A DNA stretch of 64,000 nucleotides from Enterococcus villorum (GTDB lineage Bacteria > Bacillota > Bacilli > Lactobacillales > Enterococcaceae), in contig NZ_BJWF01000001.1 in assembly GCF_007990225.1 (NCBI RefSeq), positions 124,001-188,000 of the forward strand, written 5' to 3'. The notes under the pieces were generated by a model that was not told where the DNA came from, did no database searches, and saw only the letters and a list, made by a program, of their open reading frames with translations. Below are positions 48,151 to 59,340 of this stretch, one piece after another; the stretch's first letter is position 1; every line of letters begins with the position of its first letter. The position numbers were made by a program, and so were the translations under genes.

Positions 48151-48270
48151 ATAGAACAATGGTCAAAAGCTTACATCTGCGACAATAAGCCCGAACAGAG
48201 AAAAAACAACTTTTCATGTTTTCTCTATTCGGGCTTATTGCTTGAGGCAGTTAGCCTTTTCACAACTTAT
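48151..48270 (-). repeat. Structured intergenic repeat, copy 3 (inverted orientation)
   Basis: Read on the minus strand it has the copy 1 flanks: AGTTGTGAAAAGGCTAACTGC at the start (48270) and CTTATTGTCGCAGATGTAAGC at the end. The middle hairpin (CCCGAACAGAG... / ...CTCTATTCGGG) is in the opposite orientation to its flanks compared with copies 1 and 2: its loop AACTTTTCATG matches theirs on the plus strand. It begins about 20 bp after the apt stop, again directly downstream of a gene. Confidence 0.85.
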
Positions 48271-48291
48271 CCTTTTCTTTATGCAACCAGT

Positions 48292-48804
48292 TTAATACTC
48301 CATCAATGTGATCATGTCATAACCTTCGATTTTTTCACGACCATCTAAGTCTGTTAGTTCGATCAAGAATGCACAACCAACCACGATCCCACCTAGTTCT
48401 TCCACTAAATCAATCGTTGCTTTAATTGTGCCGCCTGTAGCTAATAGATCATCACAGATCAACACCCGTTGTCCCGGTTGAATGGCATCTTTATGAAGGG
48501 TCAATGTATCTGTTCCATATTCTAGTCCGTAAGTCACTTCAATCGTTTCACGAGGTAACTTTCCTTTTTTACGTACTGGAGCAAATCCTACGCCTAACTC
48601 ATAAGCGACTGGGCAACCCACAATAAAGCCGCGAGCTTCTGGTCCTACTACTATATCAATTCGTTTCTCTTTTGCATAGTTAACGATTTGTTTCGTTGCT
48701 TCTCTATAAGCATCTCCATCTGCCATAAGTGGCGAAATATCACGAAAAATAATTCCTTCTGATGGGTAATCGGGAATACTTGCAATATATTTTTTTAAAT
48801 CCAC
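48292..48804 (-). CDS. apt: Adenine phosphoribosyltransferase
   Basis: Salvages adenine to AMP with PRPP. The 170-aa protein has the PRTase signature [24 protein letters not shown] (about 115-138) and family blocks [21 protein letters not shown] (about 7-27) and [12 protein letters not shown] (about 53). Start is GTG at 48804 with AGGAGG 9 bp upstream; there is no ATG near. It follows recJ by 13 bp, so both are probably one transcript. Confidence 0.95.
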   Translation of the reverse strand: MDLKKYIASIPDYPSEGIIFRDISPLMADGDAYREATKQIVNYAKEKRIDIVVGPEARGFIVGCPVAYELGVGFAPVRKKGKLPRETIEVTYGLEYGTDTLTLHKDAIQPGQRVLICDDLLATGGTIKATIDLVEELGGIVVGCAFLIELTDLDGREKIEGYDMITLMEY

Positions 48805-48817
48805 TATTTGTTTCCTC

Positions 48818-51115
48818 CTAGGTTGTTAACCTTTTTTTAATAGAGGAAATATCACTCAATAGCAAAAATTCCTCTACTTTAATTTTTTTTATTCGTTGCT
48901 GATAACGTTCACTATCCATTAAAGGATGACTTTTAGGATTAGCAACTTTTTGTAAAACGCCATCTTCTATTGTAACAAATTTCAGTTCAAAAAACACCTG
49001 AATCATAAAAATTAGTAATTTTTGAGGTATTTTCAAATACTGAGAAATAGCCTCCAATTTGTAGCGAATATCTATTTTTTCGTGTGAATGGATTAATTTA
49101 AACAATTTTGCATATTGTTCTCTTGAACCAGCACCATTCAAATAAGCTTCTTCATAAGAAATGCCTAATAAATACATTCGATCGAACGTTCCGATTTTTA
49201 GGATTTCTTTTAAAATAGCTAGGTCATCTGGACTATCAACAATCAATAGCGACTGATAATCATGGGTGTTGATGAGACGTTCAATTTGTGTCATGTCTTC
49301 AAATACCACAATATGCTCTTCGTCCATTCCCCTTATCTCTTTTATTGAACGTTTATCAAATGCAAGATAAAGCGTCCTTTGGTCAATCGTCGTCATGGTG
49401 CGATAGCGTTTGGAACGCCAATTGAAAATTTGAAATCCATCTACTACAAAATCAGAAATCATTAATTGTGGTTTCTTGCGACCATTCCATTCATTGATTG
49501 ACAATTTCCCAACAATGTCAACAGGGTTATTTAGCCATTCATTTTCTTGATCACCAAAGCCAAACGCTACGGCATCCAAAGAATGAGAAGCTTCGACTAG
49601 CGTTAACTTTAAATGTTGTTGATTCGCTCCGATTTTTTTAACATTTTCAGCAAATAATTGGCGGAACAAGAAGGTCGGAACGGCATTATCGGTCCCGTAC
49701 GGCGCTAATAACTTTAATTCTTCAATTAAATCAACGGTCACCTCTTTTGGTGTAAGAACCTCGTCAATGAATAACGAAGCCCCTTTCGTCAAATCAATCT
49801 TTTTTTCAAGTACATAACGGTTCATACGCGTTTGTAGTGCATCAATATTTTCTTTAGGCATCGTTAAACCTATAGCCGCATGATGACCACCGAAAAAAGT
49901 AAATAAATCTCTCATCGTATCTAGCATTTCATAGAGATTTAAAGCATCAACACTGCGCCCTGATCCTTTCGCCGTACCGTCTTCTTTAATGGCTAAAATA
50001 ATTGTTGGTTTTCCTGTTTGATTCATGATCTTGCCAGCGACGATTCCTAAGACTCCTTCATGCCAACTAGGGTCTGCAAGTAGATGAATGGCATTTGTTT
50101 CATCAATCATTGTCAATGCTTCTTGTGTGATTTTCTCAACGACTGATTTTCTTTCTTCATTGATAAGCGTTAGTTGTTTCGCATGACTAATCGCTTTTGT
50201 TTCGTCAAAAGTGGCTAACATCTCCACTGCCGGATTTGGGTCTCCCATACGTCCAATTGCATTTAGCCTTGGCGCAATCGAAAAACCAATCATCATTTCA
50301 TCTACTTCTTGTAATGTTAACCCACTTTCAGTAAATAAAGCTTGTAAACCAATACGCTCAGAATGTTTGATCGTTTCTAATCCAAGAGCCACAAGGGTAC
50401 GATTTTCTCCTGTCATTGAAACCAAGTCCGCAATCGTTCCAATGGCCACTAAATCTAAAAATTCCGCCGGTGGTTCTTCTAACAAAGCTGTAGCTACTTT
50501 AAAAGCAACACCCACTCCTGCTAGATCCGGAAAGGGATAATTCCCTTTAGGATGACGAGGATGCACAATTGCATAAGCTTCTGGCAACAAATCTGGTAGT
50601 TCATGGTGATCAGTAATAATCACATCCACCCCTACTTTTTGCGCATAAGCAACGGCTTCATTCCCAGCAACACCATTGTCGACTGTAATAATTAATTGGC
50701 TACCTGCTTCGATTTTTTCTTGATAAACGGTTTTATTTGGCCCATATCCATGGATGAACCGATTAGGTAAGAAAGTCTCCACGTTAGCGCCTAACAGTTC
50801 AAGTGTTTCTTTCATGACCGTCGTACTAGTAATACCATCTGCATCATAGTCACCATAAACTAAGATTTTTTCTCCATTAATTACCGCATGTTGAATACGC
50901 GTAATCGCTTTATCCATATCATGCATCAGATAGGGATCGTGTAATTCTTGTTTTTTGGGATTTAGAAATTTCTGTAGTTCTTCTTCTTTTTGATAGCCTC
51001 GTTGCCAAAGTAATTTGCCAATAAAAGGCGATAAATTGCATTGCTGTACAATTTGAAGAAATGTTTCAGACGGTTCTGATTCACTTAACTTCCAGTTATA
51101 ATTTGCTTGTCTCAC
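48818..51115 (-). CDS. recJ: Single-stranded DNA exonuclease RecJ
   Basis: 5'-3' ssDNA exonuclease of recombination and mismatch repair. The 765-aa protein has the DHH motifs: [14 protein letters not shown] (about 73), [20 protein letters not shown] (DHH, about 163) and the DHHA1-type [11 protein letters not shown] (about 408). The C-terminal about 200 residues form the usual oligonucleotide-binding and terminal domains of Gram-positive RecJ. GTG at 51115 preceded by AGGGGTG; an ATG just upstream is out of frame. Confidence 0.93.
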   Translation of the reverse strand: MRQANYNWKLSESEPSETFLQIVQQCNLSPFIGKLLWQRGYQKEEELQKFLNPKKQELHDPYLMHDMDKAITRIQHAVINGEKILVYGDYDADGITSTTVMKETLELLGANVETFLPNRFIHGYGPNKTVYQEKIEAGSQLIITVDNGVAGNEAVAYAQKVGVDVIITDHHELPDLLPEAYAIVHPRHPKGNYPFPDLAGVGVAFKVATALLEEPPAEFLDLVAIGTIADLVSMTGENRTLVALGLETIKHSERIGLQALFTESGLTLQEVDEMMIGFSIAPRLNAIGRMGDPNPAVEMLATFDETKAISHAKQLTLINEERKSVVEKITQEALTMIDETNAIHLLADPSWHEGVLGIVAGKIMNQTGKPTIILAIKEDGTAKGSGRSVDALNLYEMLDTMRDLFTFFGGHHAAIGLTMPKENIDALQTRMNRYVLEKKIDLTKGASLFIDEVLTPKEVTVDLIEELKLLAPYGTDNAVPTFLFRQLFAENVKKIGANQQHLKLTLVEASHSLDAVAFGFGDQENEWLNNPVDIVGKLSINEWNGRKKPQLMISDFVVDGFQIFNWRSKRYRTMTTIDQRTLYLAFDKRSIKEIRGMDEEHIVVFEDMTQIERLINTHDYQSLLIVDSPDDLAILKEILKIGTFDRMYLLGISYEEAYLNGAGSREQYAKLFKLIHSHEKIDIRYKLEAISQYLKIPQKLLIFMIQVFFELKFVTIEDGVLQKVANPKSHPLMDSERYQQRIKKIKVEEFLLLSDISSIKKRLTT

Positions 51116-51347
51116 ATGCTCACCCCTAACCTAGTCATTATAGCAAAGGAAAAGTTTAAAAAAAAGATGGAAGTTCATAGAAAAAACACAAAAATTACCC
51201 TCAAAAAGTTAACGATTGGTTTAACTTTTAGCGGGCAATCGGCAATCATTAAATGATTTATTTCTTTAGCTTTATACAAATACGAATCTCATTTAGAGAA
51301 ACAACAACTATTTCACTTAAGTGTTAAATCGCTCTGGGCAGACAGTA

Positions 51348-51782
51348 CTAATCAAAGTAATTGTAACTTTGTTTGGCAGAGATTCCATTTGTATCAGGAG
51401 ATGTTTGCGTTTGTTGTGATTGTTTCTTTGTTGCTTGAATTTCTGCTTGGTAAGCAGCTTCTAGTTCTGCTCGTTCATTACGAAATTCGCGTTGTTGTTC
51501 CTCTTTGGCTTCAGCTATTTTTTGGTCGAGATTATTTTTACTCTCTGTTAAATCTCGTGTCAATTGTTTAATTTGTTTTTTTTGCTGCCAGAGAGCGGTA
51601 GAGGTTGTAACAAAAACGATTAAAGCTCCAATAATCGCAGACCCAATAATGACTAAAATTAACGGTGCAGAAAAAGAAGCAATACCAAAACTCACAGGCA
51701 CATTTTTGTTATTCAGAACCGCAAATAAGACGATAATCAACACCAGTAAGAAACCGATAATCACACTACTTTGTTTTTTCAT
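51348..51782 (-). CDS. LapA-like (DUF1049) membrane protein
   Basis: Small membrane protein of unknown role in Gram-positives (the LapA domain is named from lipopolysaccharide assembly in Gram-negatives). The 144-aa protein has two transmembrane helices (about 7-24, 39-62) with the conserved NVPVSFGIASFSAPLILVI block, then a long coiled coil rich in Glu/Gln/Lys (about 68-122) and a polar tail. It is the last gene of a unit with rnz and the SDR. RBS AGGTG. Confidence 0.85.
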   Translation of the reverse strand: MKKQSSVIIGFLLVLIIVLFAVLNNKNVPVSFGIASFSAPLILVIIGSAIIGALIVFVTTSTALWQQKKQIKQLTRDLTESKNNLDQKIAEAKEEQQREFRNERAELEAAYQAEIQATKKQSQQTQTSPDTNGISAKQSYNYFD

Positions 51783-51792
51783 TTGTTTTCAC

Positions 51793-52581
51793 CTACTTTT
51801 TATTAAAAATACCACTTGCAAGGTAATCACCAAGAGAAGGAAAAAGCGTATAAAATTTTGCAGCTATTTCAAGAAGTACTGGTCGATTCACTTCACGCTT
51901 GGGATATTTCATGCTTCTCACAATTGTTTTTGCTAATTTTTCAGGTTCCAAAACAAGTTGGCTCACCTTTTCTAAGTAGTTACCACTTGGATCAGCTTTA
52001 TCAAAAAAATCTGTGGCAATTGGTCCAGGATTAACAGTTGTGACAGCCACACCAAGAGGTTTTAATTCTAATCGTAGTGCATTGGAAAAACCTAAAACTG
52101 CAAATTTTGTCGCTGAGTAAATAGTTGACTTTGCTGTAGCCATTTTCCCAGCCATTGATGCGATATTAATAATATGCCCATGTCTTCTTTCAGCCATATC
52201 AATCGCAAATTTCTGTGTCAATACCATCATCCCAAGTACATTTACCTCGAACATGTCATAAGCTTTGGCTAAATCGAAACTTAAGAAATCTTCAAAAATA
52301 CCAAAACCAGCATTATTCACTAAGATGTCTACACGTCCGATTTCTTGCATCACTCTTTCATATAACTCATCCACACTGTCAGGATCACTTACATCTACTA
52401 AAAAGGCATACGCTTTTCTTCCACTTAATCTTTGACATTCTTCTTTGACTTCATTGATCAATGACTCTCGTCTAGCACAAGCAACAACTATTGCGCCTTC
52501 TTTAGCTGCTTCATAGCAAATTTGTGCACCCAATCCACCAGAACTGCCCGTAACTAATACAACTTTATCTTCTAAATTCAA
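51793..52581 (-). CDS. SDR-family oxidoreductase (YqjQ-like)
   Basis: NAD(P)-dependent short-chain dehydrogenase, substrate unknown. The 262-aa protein has the cofactor motif TGSSGGLG (about 12), NNAGFG (about 90), and the YxxxK catalytic pair in YSATK (about 157) after the Ser in [10 protein letters not shown]. Start is TTG at 52581 after GAGGAGG; the TTGA overlaps the rnz stop by 4 bp, so translation is coupled. Same order (rnz, SDR) occurs in other lactic acid bacteria. Confidence 0.88.
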   Translation of the reverse strand: MNLEDKVVLVTGSSGGLGAQICYEAAKEGAIVVACARRESLINEVKEECQRLSGRKAYAFLVDVSDPDSVDELYERVMQEIGRVDILVNNAGFGIFEDFLSFDLAKAYDMFEVNVLGMMVLTQKFAIDMAERRHGHIINIASMAGKMATAKSTIYSATKFAVLGFSNALRLELKPLGVAVTTVNPGPIATDFFDKADPSGNYLEKVSQLVLEPEKLAKTIVRSMKYPKREVNRPVLLEIAAKFYTLFPSLGDYLASGIFNKK

Positions 52582-53519
52582 TTTTTTTCCTCCTCGTGAA
52601 ATGGAATATCAAATGTATCAAAGTCTTTCATAATTTTCGTATTTGGAAAGATTTCTTTTGCTTCTTCTTCTAATTCCAAAGCTGTTTTCCCTAAATATCT
52701 GGCACTGATATGAGTCAGTAAAAGCTGTTTTGTACCAGCTTCTTTTGCTACTTCTGCCGCTTGATAAGTGGTTGAGTGGAAATAGTCTTTCGCCATCTTT
52801 GCTTCATTTTTATTAAACGTACTTTCATGCACAAGAACATCACTATTTTTAGCTAAAACAACAGAATTATTTGTCTTTCTTGTGTCTCCTAAAATCGTGA
52901 CGATACGTCCTTTTTTATCGGGACCAACAAACTTCTTCCCATCAATCACTGTGCAATCCTCTAATTGAATCGTTGCCCCATTTTTTAATTTCCCATACAA
53001 TGGACCGGCTGGGATATTTAATTCTCGCAACTTTTCTACCTGCAATTCGCCTTTATGATCATGTTCGACTACACGAAAGCCAAAGCTATCAATCCCATGA
53101 TCTAATTTCTTGGTATAGACAGAAAAATCTTGATCTTTAAAAATCGGCTGTTCTTCATTTAATTCTATAAATTTCAGCTGATAACCTAAGCGTGTTTGGG
53201 AAACAGCTAAAGAGGTTTTAATAAATGTTTCAATTCCTTTTGGTCCGTATATTTCTAGTGGCGTATTTCCACCTTGAAATGAACGACTACTAAGCAGACC
53301 CGGCAACCCAAAAATATGGTCTCCGTGCAAATGAGTAATAAAAATCTTTTCAATCTTTCGCGGGCGAATATTCGTGCGTAAAATTTGCATTTGCGTTCCT
53401 TCTCCACAGTCGAATAGCCAAACCTCATTTCTTTCGTCTAATAATTTTAATGCAATACTTGTTACATTTCTATGTTTTGCAGGAACCCCTGCACCTGTTC
53501 CTAAAAATTGTAGTTCCAT
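52578..53519 (-). CDS. rnz: Ribonuclease Z
   Basis: Endonuclease that removes 3' trailers of CCA-less tRNA precursors. The 313-aa protein has the metallo-beta-lactamase motif [13 protein letters not shown] (about 62-74), the second Zn ligands in LGDTRKTN (about 210) and HESTF (about 231), and LLTHISARY (His about 270). Normal family length. AGGTAAATT lies 5 bp before the ATG. Confidence 0.94.
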   Translation of the reverse strand: MELQFLGTGAGVPAKHRNVTSIALKLLDERNEVWLFDCGEGTQMQILRTNIRPRKIEKIFITHLHGDHIFGLPGLLSSRSFQGGNTPLEIYGPKGIETFIKTSLAVSQTRLGYQLKFIELNEEQPIFKDQDFSVYTKKLDHGIDSFGFRVVEHDHKGELQVEKLRELNIPAGPLYGKLKNGATIQLEDCTVIDGKKFVGPDKKGRIVTILGDTRKTNNSVVLAKNSDVLVHESTFNKNEAKMAKDYFHSTTYQAAEVAKEAGTKQLLLTHISARYLGKTALELEEEAKEIFPNTKIMKDFDTFDIPFHEEEKN

Positions 53520-53627
53520 AATTTACCTGACTTTCTTTATACTCACTATTAATTTTATGGTAAAACCTATGGATAATCAACCGAAATCAAAAATGCTTTG
53601 CCATTCGATTGTCAATTGTCATAGTCC

Positions 53628-53669
53628 AAAAAAAGAAAAACGCTTGTTGACCATGCGTTTTTCTTTTTT
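53628..53669 (-). terminator. Terminator after the DUF1269 gene
   Basis: Hairpin AAAAAAAGAAAAACGC / GCGTTTTTCTTTTTT with an 11-nt loop, T run on the minus strand. Confidence 0.85.
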
Positions 53670-53692
53670 GATCTTTTGTTCCTCTTAGTTAA

Positions 53693-54244
53693 TCATTGAG
53701 GATGTTTGTCGTTCCAAGTTTTTTGAGCTGTTTCTTTTGCTTGTTTTTCCACTTCTTTGGCATCTTGGACATCTTTTTCCACTTCGTCATAGTCTAAGCG
53801 AGTAATTTCACCACCGAGCTCCATCATCACTAATTGGTTTAATGGACGATTGTCTTCTTCTTCAGCGATCAGAATCAAGCCAGTTGCGCCTTCACCAATT
53901 TTATTTCCTACAAAATCAAATACCGTTTGTGCATCTTGTATTTCTTTTGCATCCTGCGTAGCACCAATCATTCCCCCAGCGAACCAGCCTAAAAGAATAC
54001 CTAAAGGACCACCAAGGACACCAACTAGCATACCGATCAACCCACCTTTTGATGACTTATTATTGCCAGTAAAGTCCAAAAAGTCTTCTATTTTAAATTG
54101 ATGGGTGCCATTTGTTTCGTGGCTAATTACAGCCATTTGTTCACCTTTTAGCGCACGTGTTGCATGTAATTTTTTTATTTCAGAAAATGCTTGATAAGCT
54201 TGACTTTCTACAGGAAAGTTCAGTATAATCACTCGTTTGCTCAC
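53693..54244 (-). CDS. DUF1269 family protein
   Basis: Unknown function. The 183-aa protein has a ferredoxin-like N-terminal part, a glycine-rich hydrophobic hairpin (GGLIGMLVGVLGGPLGILLGWFAGGMIG, about 66-93) that may enter the membrane, and a second polar half ending in an acidic/lysine-rich tail. Start is GTG at 54244: AAAGGAG is 7 bp upstream. Often described as a membrane or stress-associated family in Gram-positives. Stands alone. Confidence 0.85.
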   Translation of the reverse strand: MSKRVIILNFPVESQAYQAFSEIKKLHATRALKGEQMAVISHETNGTHQFKIEDFLDFTGNNKSSKGGLIGMLVGVLGGPLGILLGWFAGGMIGATQDAKEIQDAQTVFDFVGNKIGEGATGLILIAEEEDNRPLNQLVMMELGGEITRLDYDEVEKDVQDAKEVEKQAKETAQKTWNDKHPQ

Positions 54245-54567
54245 ATCACCACTCCTTTGTTCATTTTCTTCATTTTACCTTCTATTCCAAAAAAACAAAA
54301 GGGATAACCCTTCAAAAAATAACAAAACAACTATTAGGTAAAGCAATGAATACTTCTTCACCATTGGATCATCCATTCATAACTAAAGTCCAAAAATTAT
54401 TTAGTGAAAACCCTAGCGAAAATGGAATTTTTGCTCGCATCGGTTTCTTTTATTGGTTATATGATTCTCGTCGTTTTATTGATTGTTGATTTGTTTTAAA
54501 TTCAAAAAGAACTTTTTGTGAAAAAGTCTATAACCAATTATTTTTTAATAGATAATTTGAGGATCAC
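54245..54567. other. Intergenic region
   Basis: About 320 bp. It has a 25-residue hydrophobic frame on the plus strand (54422-54499, MEFLLASVSFIGYMILVVLL...) without a convincing RBS, so not called as a gene, and the obgE terminator at its right end. Confidence 0.5.
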
Positions 54568-54611
54568 AAAAAAACGTTCAAAACAAATTTTACTGTTTTG
54601 AACGTTTTTTT
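54568..54611 (-). terminator. Terminator after obgE
   Basis: Hairpin AAAAAAACGTTCAAAACA / TGTTTTGAACGTTTTTTT with an 8-nt loop. Confidence 0.9.
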
Positions 54612-54649
54612 AGCACTTAACAGATAGAATACTATTTTCTGATAAATGA

Positions 54650-55963
54650 TTATTCGACAAACTCGAACTCAAATTCACCGATTCTTACTAAATCGCCGTC
54701 TTTTGCACCACGAGCACGTAATGCTTCGTCAACACCCATTCCTCTTAGTTGACGAGCAAAGCGCATGACTGTTTCATCATGATCAAAGTTTGTCATTTGG
54801 AATAGTTTTTCAATTTTTTCACCTGATAAAATCCAAGTCGCATCAGAATCACGGTCAATTTTAAATTCAGGGCCTTCTGGATTAAATCCATATTGGACCG
54901 TTTCTTCTTCGATTTCTTCATCGTATAACGGAAATTCTGGGGTAACGTCTAATAGATCCGCTGTTGCATTTAATAATGGATCAATCCCTTTTCTAGTCAC
55001 ACCTGAAATTGGAAAAACAGGAATGTCATCGGCGAATTCATCTTCTTTTTCTTTCTTTAATTGTTCTTTGAATTTTTTTAGATTTTCTTCCGCTTGTGGC
55101 ATATCCATCTTATTGGCTACAATGATTTGCGGACGTTCTAACAAGCGGAGATTGTAAGAAGACAACTCATGATTGATTGCTACATAATCTTCATAAGGGT
55201 CTCTACCTTCCATCCCACTCATATCAATCACATGTAAAATAACACGTGTACGCTCAATATGTCGCAAAAATTGCGTTCCTAATCCAACACCTTGTGAAGC
55301 TCCTTCAATCAAGCCTGGTAAGTCTGCTGCAGCAAAACTTCGACCATCACTGGTTGTGACCATCCCAAGATTTGGAACAAGTGTGGTAAAATGATACGCA
55401 CCAATTTTAGGGCGAGCAGATGAAATAACAGAAAGTAATGTTGATTTCCCAACAGATGGAAACCCAACTAACCCTACGTCTGCTAAAACTTTTAATTCTA
55501 ATTCAATTTTTCTTTCTTGACCTGGTTCGCCGTTTTCAGCAATTTCAGGGGCTGGATTACGCGGAGAAGCAAAACGGATGTTGCCTCGTCCGCCACGCCC
55601 TCCTTTAGCGACAATCAGCGTTTGACCATTTTCAATCAAATCACCTAATAAAGCGCCTGTTTCAGCATCACGGACAGTCGTTCCTTGAGGGACTTTGACA
55701 TACGTATCTTCTGAACCACGACCGTGCATTCCCTTACTCATCCCGTTTTCCCCTGGTTGAGCCTTAAAATGACGGTTGAAACGAAAATCCATTAAGGTAC
55801 GTAATCCTTCATCAACGATTAAAATGACGTCACCACCACGCCCACCGTCTCCTCCAGCAGGTCCTCCATCTGGGACATATTTTTCTCTTCGAAAAGCGAC
55901 CATTCCGTCGCCACCTTTACCGGCTTTCACATCGATCGTTACTTGATCTAAAAACATGGACAT
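54650..55963 (-). CDS. obgE: GTPase ObgE (CgtA)
   Basis: Essential GTPase linked to 50S ribosome assembly and stress control. The 437-aa protein has the glycine-rich Obg domain ([30 protein letters not shown], about 14-43), a G domain ([12 protein letters not shown]1 about 167; [11 protein letters not shown]3 about 214; NKMD, G4 about 283) and a C-terminal OCT domain (about 350-430). GGAGGACTT before the ATG. Length normal. Confidence 0.95.
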   Translation of the reverse strand: MSMFLDQVTIDVKAGKGGDGMVAFRREKYVPDGGPAGGDGGRGGDVILIVDEGLRTLMDFRFNRHFKAQPGENGMSKGMHGRGSEDTYVKVPQGTTVRDAETGALLGDLIENGQTLIVAKGGRGGRGNIRFASPRNPAPEIAENGEPGQERKIELELKVLADVGLVGFPSVGKSTLLSVISSARPKIGAYHFTTLVPNLGMVTTSDGRSFAAADLPGLIEGASQGVGLGTQFLRHIERTRVILHVIDMSGMEGRDPYEDYVAINHELSSYNLRLLERPQIIVANKMDMPQAEENLKKFKEQLKKEKEDEFADDIPVFPISGVTRKGIDPLLNATADLLDVTPEFPLYDEEIEEETVQYGFNPEGPEFKIDRDSDATWILSGEKIEKLFQMTNFDHDETVMRFARQLRGMGVDEALRARGAKDGDLVRIGEFEFEFVE

Positions 55964-56288
55964 CTTTAAGTCCTCCTAATTTATCATTATCTAATATTCA
56001 TTCTTTGACTGCCTGAATTTCCACAATAAACAAAAGTCCTATTTATTTTAGCGGTCAAAAGCTATTTTGTCCATCTTTTCAACTAAAATTCCCTTCTTTT
56101 TTATTCTCTCTTTCCCCTATGTCAAAAATTAAACGAGCCATCTTTTTCATGACTTTCATTTTTTATGAACACTTTTCTTTTGTAAGTATCTTTTTTTGAC
56201 AAATTTATGAAACAGTAGAAAAATGACATTATATTAACCAAGGATGCAAGCTTGCACCCTCAATATTGCTAAAGGAGGAACTTTGATT
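55964..56288. other. Divergent promoter region of obgE and gap
   Basis: About 325 bp. A TTGACA at about 56198 on the plus strand is a plausible -35 for gap; the -10 is unclear. A 12-bp palindrome TGCAAGCTTGCA (about 56245-56256) lies just before the gap RBS. No gene seen. Confidence 0.5.
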
Positions 56289-57299
56289 ATGACAGTAAAA
56301 GTTGGTATTAACGGATTGGGACGTATTGGACGTCTAGCATTTCGTCGTATTAAAGAGGTATCAGATGACATCGAAGTAGTAGCAATCAACGATTTAACAA
56401 GTCCTACGATGTTAGCACAATTATTACAATTTGATTCTACACATGGCACATACCCAGGGACAATTACTGCTACAGAAGACTCCATCGTAGTAGATGGTGA
56501 AGAAACTCGTGTTTATGCTGAACCAGATGCAAGTAAAATTCCATGGGTAAAAGAAAATGGTGTGGATATTGTCCTTGAATGTACAGGTTTTTACACGTCA
56601 GAAGAAAAAGCACAAGCGCATTTGAATGCTGGCGTGAAACGAGTGGTTATCTCTGCCCCAGCTGGAGCAATGAAAACAATTGTCTATAACGTCAATGATG
56701 ATACATTGGATGCGGACGATAAGATTATTTCAGCTGGCTCTTGTACAACTAACTGCTTAGCACCAATGGCCTATTTTTTAAACAATGAATTTGGTATCGA
56801 AGTAGGAACGATGACTACGGTTCATGCGTATACTTCCACACAAATGTTGTTAGATGGTCCTGTAAAAGGTGGCAATTTGCGTGCTGCTCGTTCTGCTGCT
56901 GATAATACCATCCCTCATTCAACTGGTGCGGCTAAAGCAATTGGACTTGTTATTCCTGAATTACAAGGAAAATTACAAGGACATGCTCAACGTGTCCCAG
57001 TAGTAGATGGTTCATTGACAGAACTAGTGGCTATTTTAAAAACAAAAGTCACTGCTGAACAAGTCAACGAAGCAATCAAGAAACACACAGTGGACAATCC
57101 ATCCTTTGGTTATGATGACCGTCAAATCGTCTCTGGCGATGTGATCGGTACGACGCAAGGTTCTATTTTTGATCCAACACAAACCGAAGTAACGACGGCT
57201 GGTGATTTCCAATTAGTTAAAACCGTTGCTTGGTACGATAACGAATACGGCTTTACTTGCCAAATGATTCGTTTATTAGAAAAATTTGCCAATCTCTAA
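56289..57299 (+). CDS. gap: Glyceraldehyde-3-phosphate dehydrogenase, stand-alone type
   Basis: NAD-dependent oxidation of glyceraldehyde 3-phosphate in glycolysis. The 336-aa protein has the Rossmann [13 protein letters not shown] (about 7) and the catalytic Cys in [12 protein letters not shown] (about 156) and His-containing TVHAYTSTQ block. It differs from the usual cggR-operon type (e.g. [15 protein letters not shown]) and stands alone, so it may be the second GAPDH found in many enterococci. Start at ATG 56289 with AAAGGAGG upstream; frame opens 15 codons earlier without RBS. Confidence 0.93.
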   Translation: MTVKVGINGLGRIGRLAFRRIKEVSDDIEVVAINDLTSPTMLAQLLQFDSTHGTYPGTITATEDSIVVDGEETRVYAEPDASKIPWVKENGVDIVLECTGFYTSEEKAQAHLNAGVKRVVISAPAGAMKTIVYNVNDDTLDADDKIISAGSCTTNCLAPMAYFLNNEFGIEVGTMTTVHAYTSTQMLLDGPVKGGNLRAARSAADNTIPHSTGAAKAIGLVIPELQGKLQGHAQRVPVVDGSLTELVAILKTKVTAEQVNEAIKKHTVDNPSFGYDDRQIVSGDVIGTTQGSIFDPTQTEVTTAGDFQLVKTVAWYDNEYGFTCQMIRLLEKFANL

Positions 57300-57328
57300 C
57301 ATAACGACTAATTAAAAAAGAAGAACTT

Positions 57329-57381
57329 AGACAGCTTGCCCTCTTGATGAGTCCATTCATGAAGAGGCAAGCTGTCTTTTT
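57329..57381 (+). terminator. Terminator after gap
   Basis: Long hairpin AGACAGCTTGCC(C)TCTT / AAGAGGCAAGCTGTCT, then TTTTT, shared by the convergent orphan gene on the other side. Confidence 0.9.
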
Positions 57382-57417
57382 ACATTTTGTTAGTTTTCAC
57401 CTAGAGAATAGAGAATT

Positions 57418-59334
57418 TTAGTATCTTTCCTGATCATACATTTTCCGCTGTTGACTTCTTTCTAACGGTTTGTATCGCGGATGATCTCTTTTTTCAAAAG
57501 AATCAGGATAATTGTTTCTAAGAGTCCTTTCATTTTTAATATGCCCAGCAATATTTGGTTGACCAGCTTTTTTTAGCGACTCGCAATCGCCTAAGTAAAC
57601 ATAATGACCTAATTGATGGGTACTAGTAAAAATAGCAAATTTGATTGCCTCGGGAAAATGATGCAAGTCCTTCCCAACTGATTCTACCTTTCTTTGCTCA
57701 ATAGCATATTCCGTTACTTTTCCAGAATCTCTAGTAATCATGGATAAAAGACGTTGCAGACCAAAACTTCCTTGTGTCTTTAAATAATCTTTTACTTTCA
57801 ATATATTGGCTAGTTTTCCACGATTTAGTATGGATACTTCAAACTCATGAACATATGGGATTTTCCCATTTACTTGAGTCAATTTTTGATAGTAACCGGT
57901 AGGATCAACAAATGAAATCAAAAAATCTCCTGATTCTTTTTTTCTAATCACGCATCCTATTTCTTGTTTTTCTAAATCGTTTCCTTCTTTTTGATGTATA
58001 CCTATTAAATGCGAAGTAACGAGAAAAGATGTTTTACTGCCAGGAACTAGTAAATCTAACTGTTTAGCAACCGAGGCCTCTCCTTGAAATATTTTTTTGC
58101 TATTTTCAAGAGATTGAATAATCGGTTTTATTTCCTTCGGCAAAACAAGGCCATTGGAAAGTGACAAATGCTTTACTGCATCTTCTAATAATTCTACTTC
58201 TTTTTTCTCATTCGAATCCAGTGTCATCCCTTGACCCACACGCTCTTCTTCTTTTTTTATGGGCTGAGCATGTTCTGGTGCTGTTTCTAATTCTTTTTCT
58301 AATTCGTTTAAGTTCTTCTGCCATTTTTTTAACAACAAATCTTCTTGATTTGCTTTACTATGTACACGATTCATGGAATCAATGATCGTTTCTGGATATT
58401 GAAGAGTTCTTATTCTATAAACAGCCGCTTCATGAAATTCGTTCATCCATTTTTTTTCATCCCCTAAATGTATGCCTAAAAATTGATGTTGCTCTTGCGT
58501 ATTTTGTCGACAAGCAAATAAGATCATAGGAGAAAATTGGGGAATCAAGAATTGATGTTGTTTTAAATGAATACCATCATCTTGAATTTTCTGTTTAGGT
58601 GTTTGAGCTCGACTAATCACCCCCAATTTTTCATCTAAACTGGTTTCATGAGCCAGGTCAAAATGAATGAGACTTCCTAAAATAGCAGCTAATTCTTTTT
58701 TTCTAGTTTCATCAATCAAAAATTCCTGCAACGAACCGTTTTCGATATTCATAAGTTTCACTACGTATTGATCTTTTTGCTTTTCAATATAACTGCCTAA
58801 TAAATTTGCAAATGCTAGTTTTTTCCCTAAAAGCCCTTCTACTGTGTTAGTAGCGAGGGATTTTTCTTCTTCATTTAAAGGGATAGATGCAAGGTGAGGG
58901 AAAATTAAAAAATGGTTCTTCTCACTTTTTAAATCTGAGAGCATTTCCTCTATTCTTTGGTTGTTATTGAGGGCATAACCACTATTTTGAATAGAGTTTC
59001 TAAAATCATAGATATATTGTTTGTCCTCCAATTCATTTGCTTCTTTCTTCGGATCAAAAACAAGACTCCAAGTTTCTAGATATTCTCTAAACATAACATG
59101 AAGGGTATTTAAATTGGGGATTTCGCGAATATCTCCTACTTGTAGATCAAAAAACTGTTCATACATCTTAAAATTACCAAACTTATCCAATTTGATTACT
59201 TCAGGTAATTGTACTTTTTTTGAAGGTAAAAATCTTTTGAAGATTGACTGATTGGACATTTCATCTTCATTTATGATTACTTGTGCTAATTTTGAATCCG
59301 GTAGTTGATTTATTTGTGGCGTTTCTTTAACCAT
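57418..59334 (-). CDS. Large orphan protein with duplicated unknown domain
   Basis: I do not recognise this about 638-aa protein. No signal peptide or membrane helix; middle part is charged with coiled-coil character (about 325-395). Two segments, at about 143-200 (HFLIFPHL ... DQYVVKLMNI) and about 437-482 (SFLVTSHL ... GDFLISFVDP), share a strand pattern with each other and with residues 96-135 of the orphan at 37720. A later block GSFGLQRLLSMI (about 524) is placed like the NCPVIEILGSLK block there but has no Cys. RBS AGGAAG suits ATG 59334; another ATG lies 2 codons upstream. Confidence 0.75.
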   Translation of the reverse strand: MVKETPQINQLPDSKLAQVIINEDEMSNQSIFKRFLPSKKVQLPEVIKLDKFGNFKMYEQFFDLQVGDIREIPNLNTLHVMFREYLETWSLVFDPKKEANELEDKQYIYDFRNSIQNSGYALNNNQRIEEMLSDLKSEKNHFLIFPHLASIPLNEEEKSLATNTVEGLLGKKLAFANLLGSYIEKQKDQYVVKLMNIENGSLQEFLIDETRKKELAAILGSLIHFDLAHETSLDEKLGVISRAQTPKQKIQDDGIHLKQHQFLIPQFSPMILFACRQNTQEQHQFLGIHLGDEKKWMNEFHEAAVYRIRTLQYPETIIDSMNRVHSKANQEDLLLKKWQKNLNELEKELETAPEHAQPIKKEEERVGQGMTLDSNEKKEVELLEDAVKHLSLSNGLVLPKEIKPIIQSLENSKKIFQGEASVAKQLDLLVPGSKTSFLVTSHLIGIHQKEGNDLEKQEIGCVIRKKESGDFLISFVDPTGYYQKLTQVNGKIPYVHEFEVSILNRGKLANILKVKDYLKTQGSFGLQRLLSMITRDSGKVTEYAIEQRKVESVGKDLHHFPEAIKFAIFTSTHQLGHYVYLGDCESLKKAGQPNIAGHIKNERTLRNNYPDSFEKRDHPRYKPLERSQQRKMYDQERY

Positions 59335-59340
59335 GTTCAT

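Noticed and set aside
54422-54499. 25-residue hydrophobic ORF (possible small toxin)
   Set aside because: No convincing ribosome binding site, no antisense promoter or paired RNA seen, and single short hydrophobic frames are common in AT-rich DNA.
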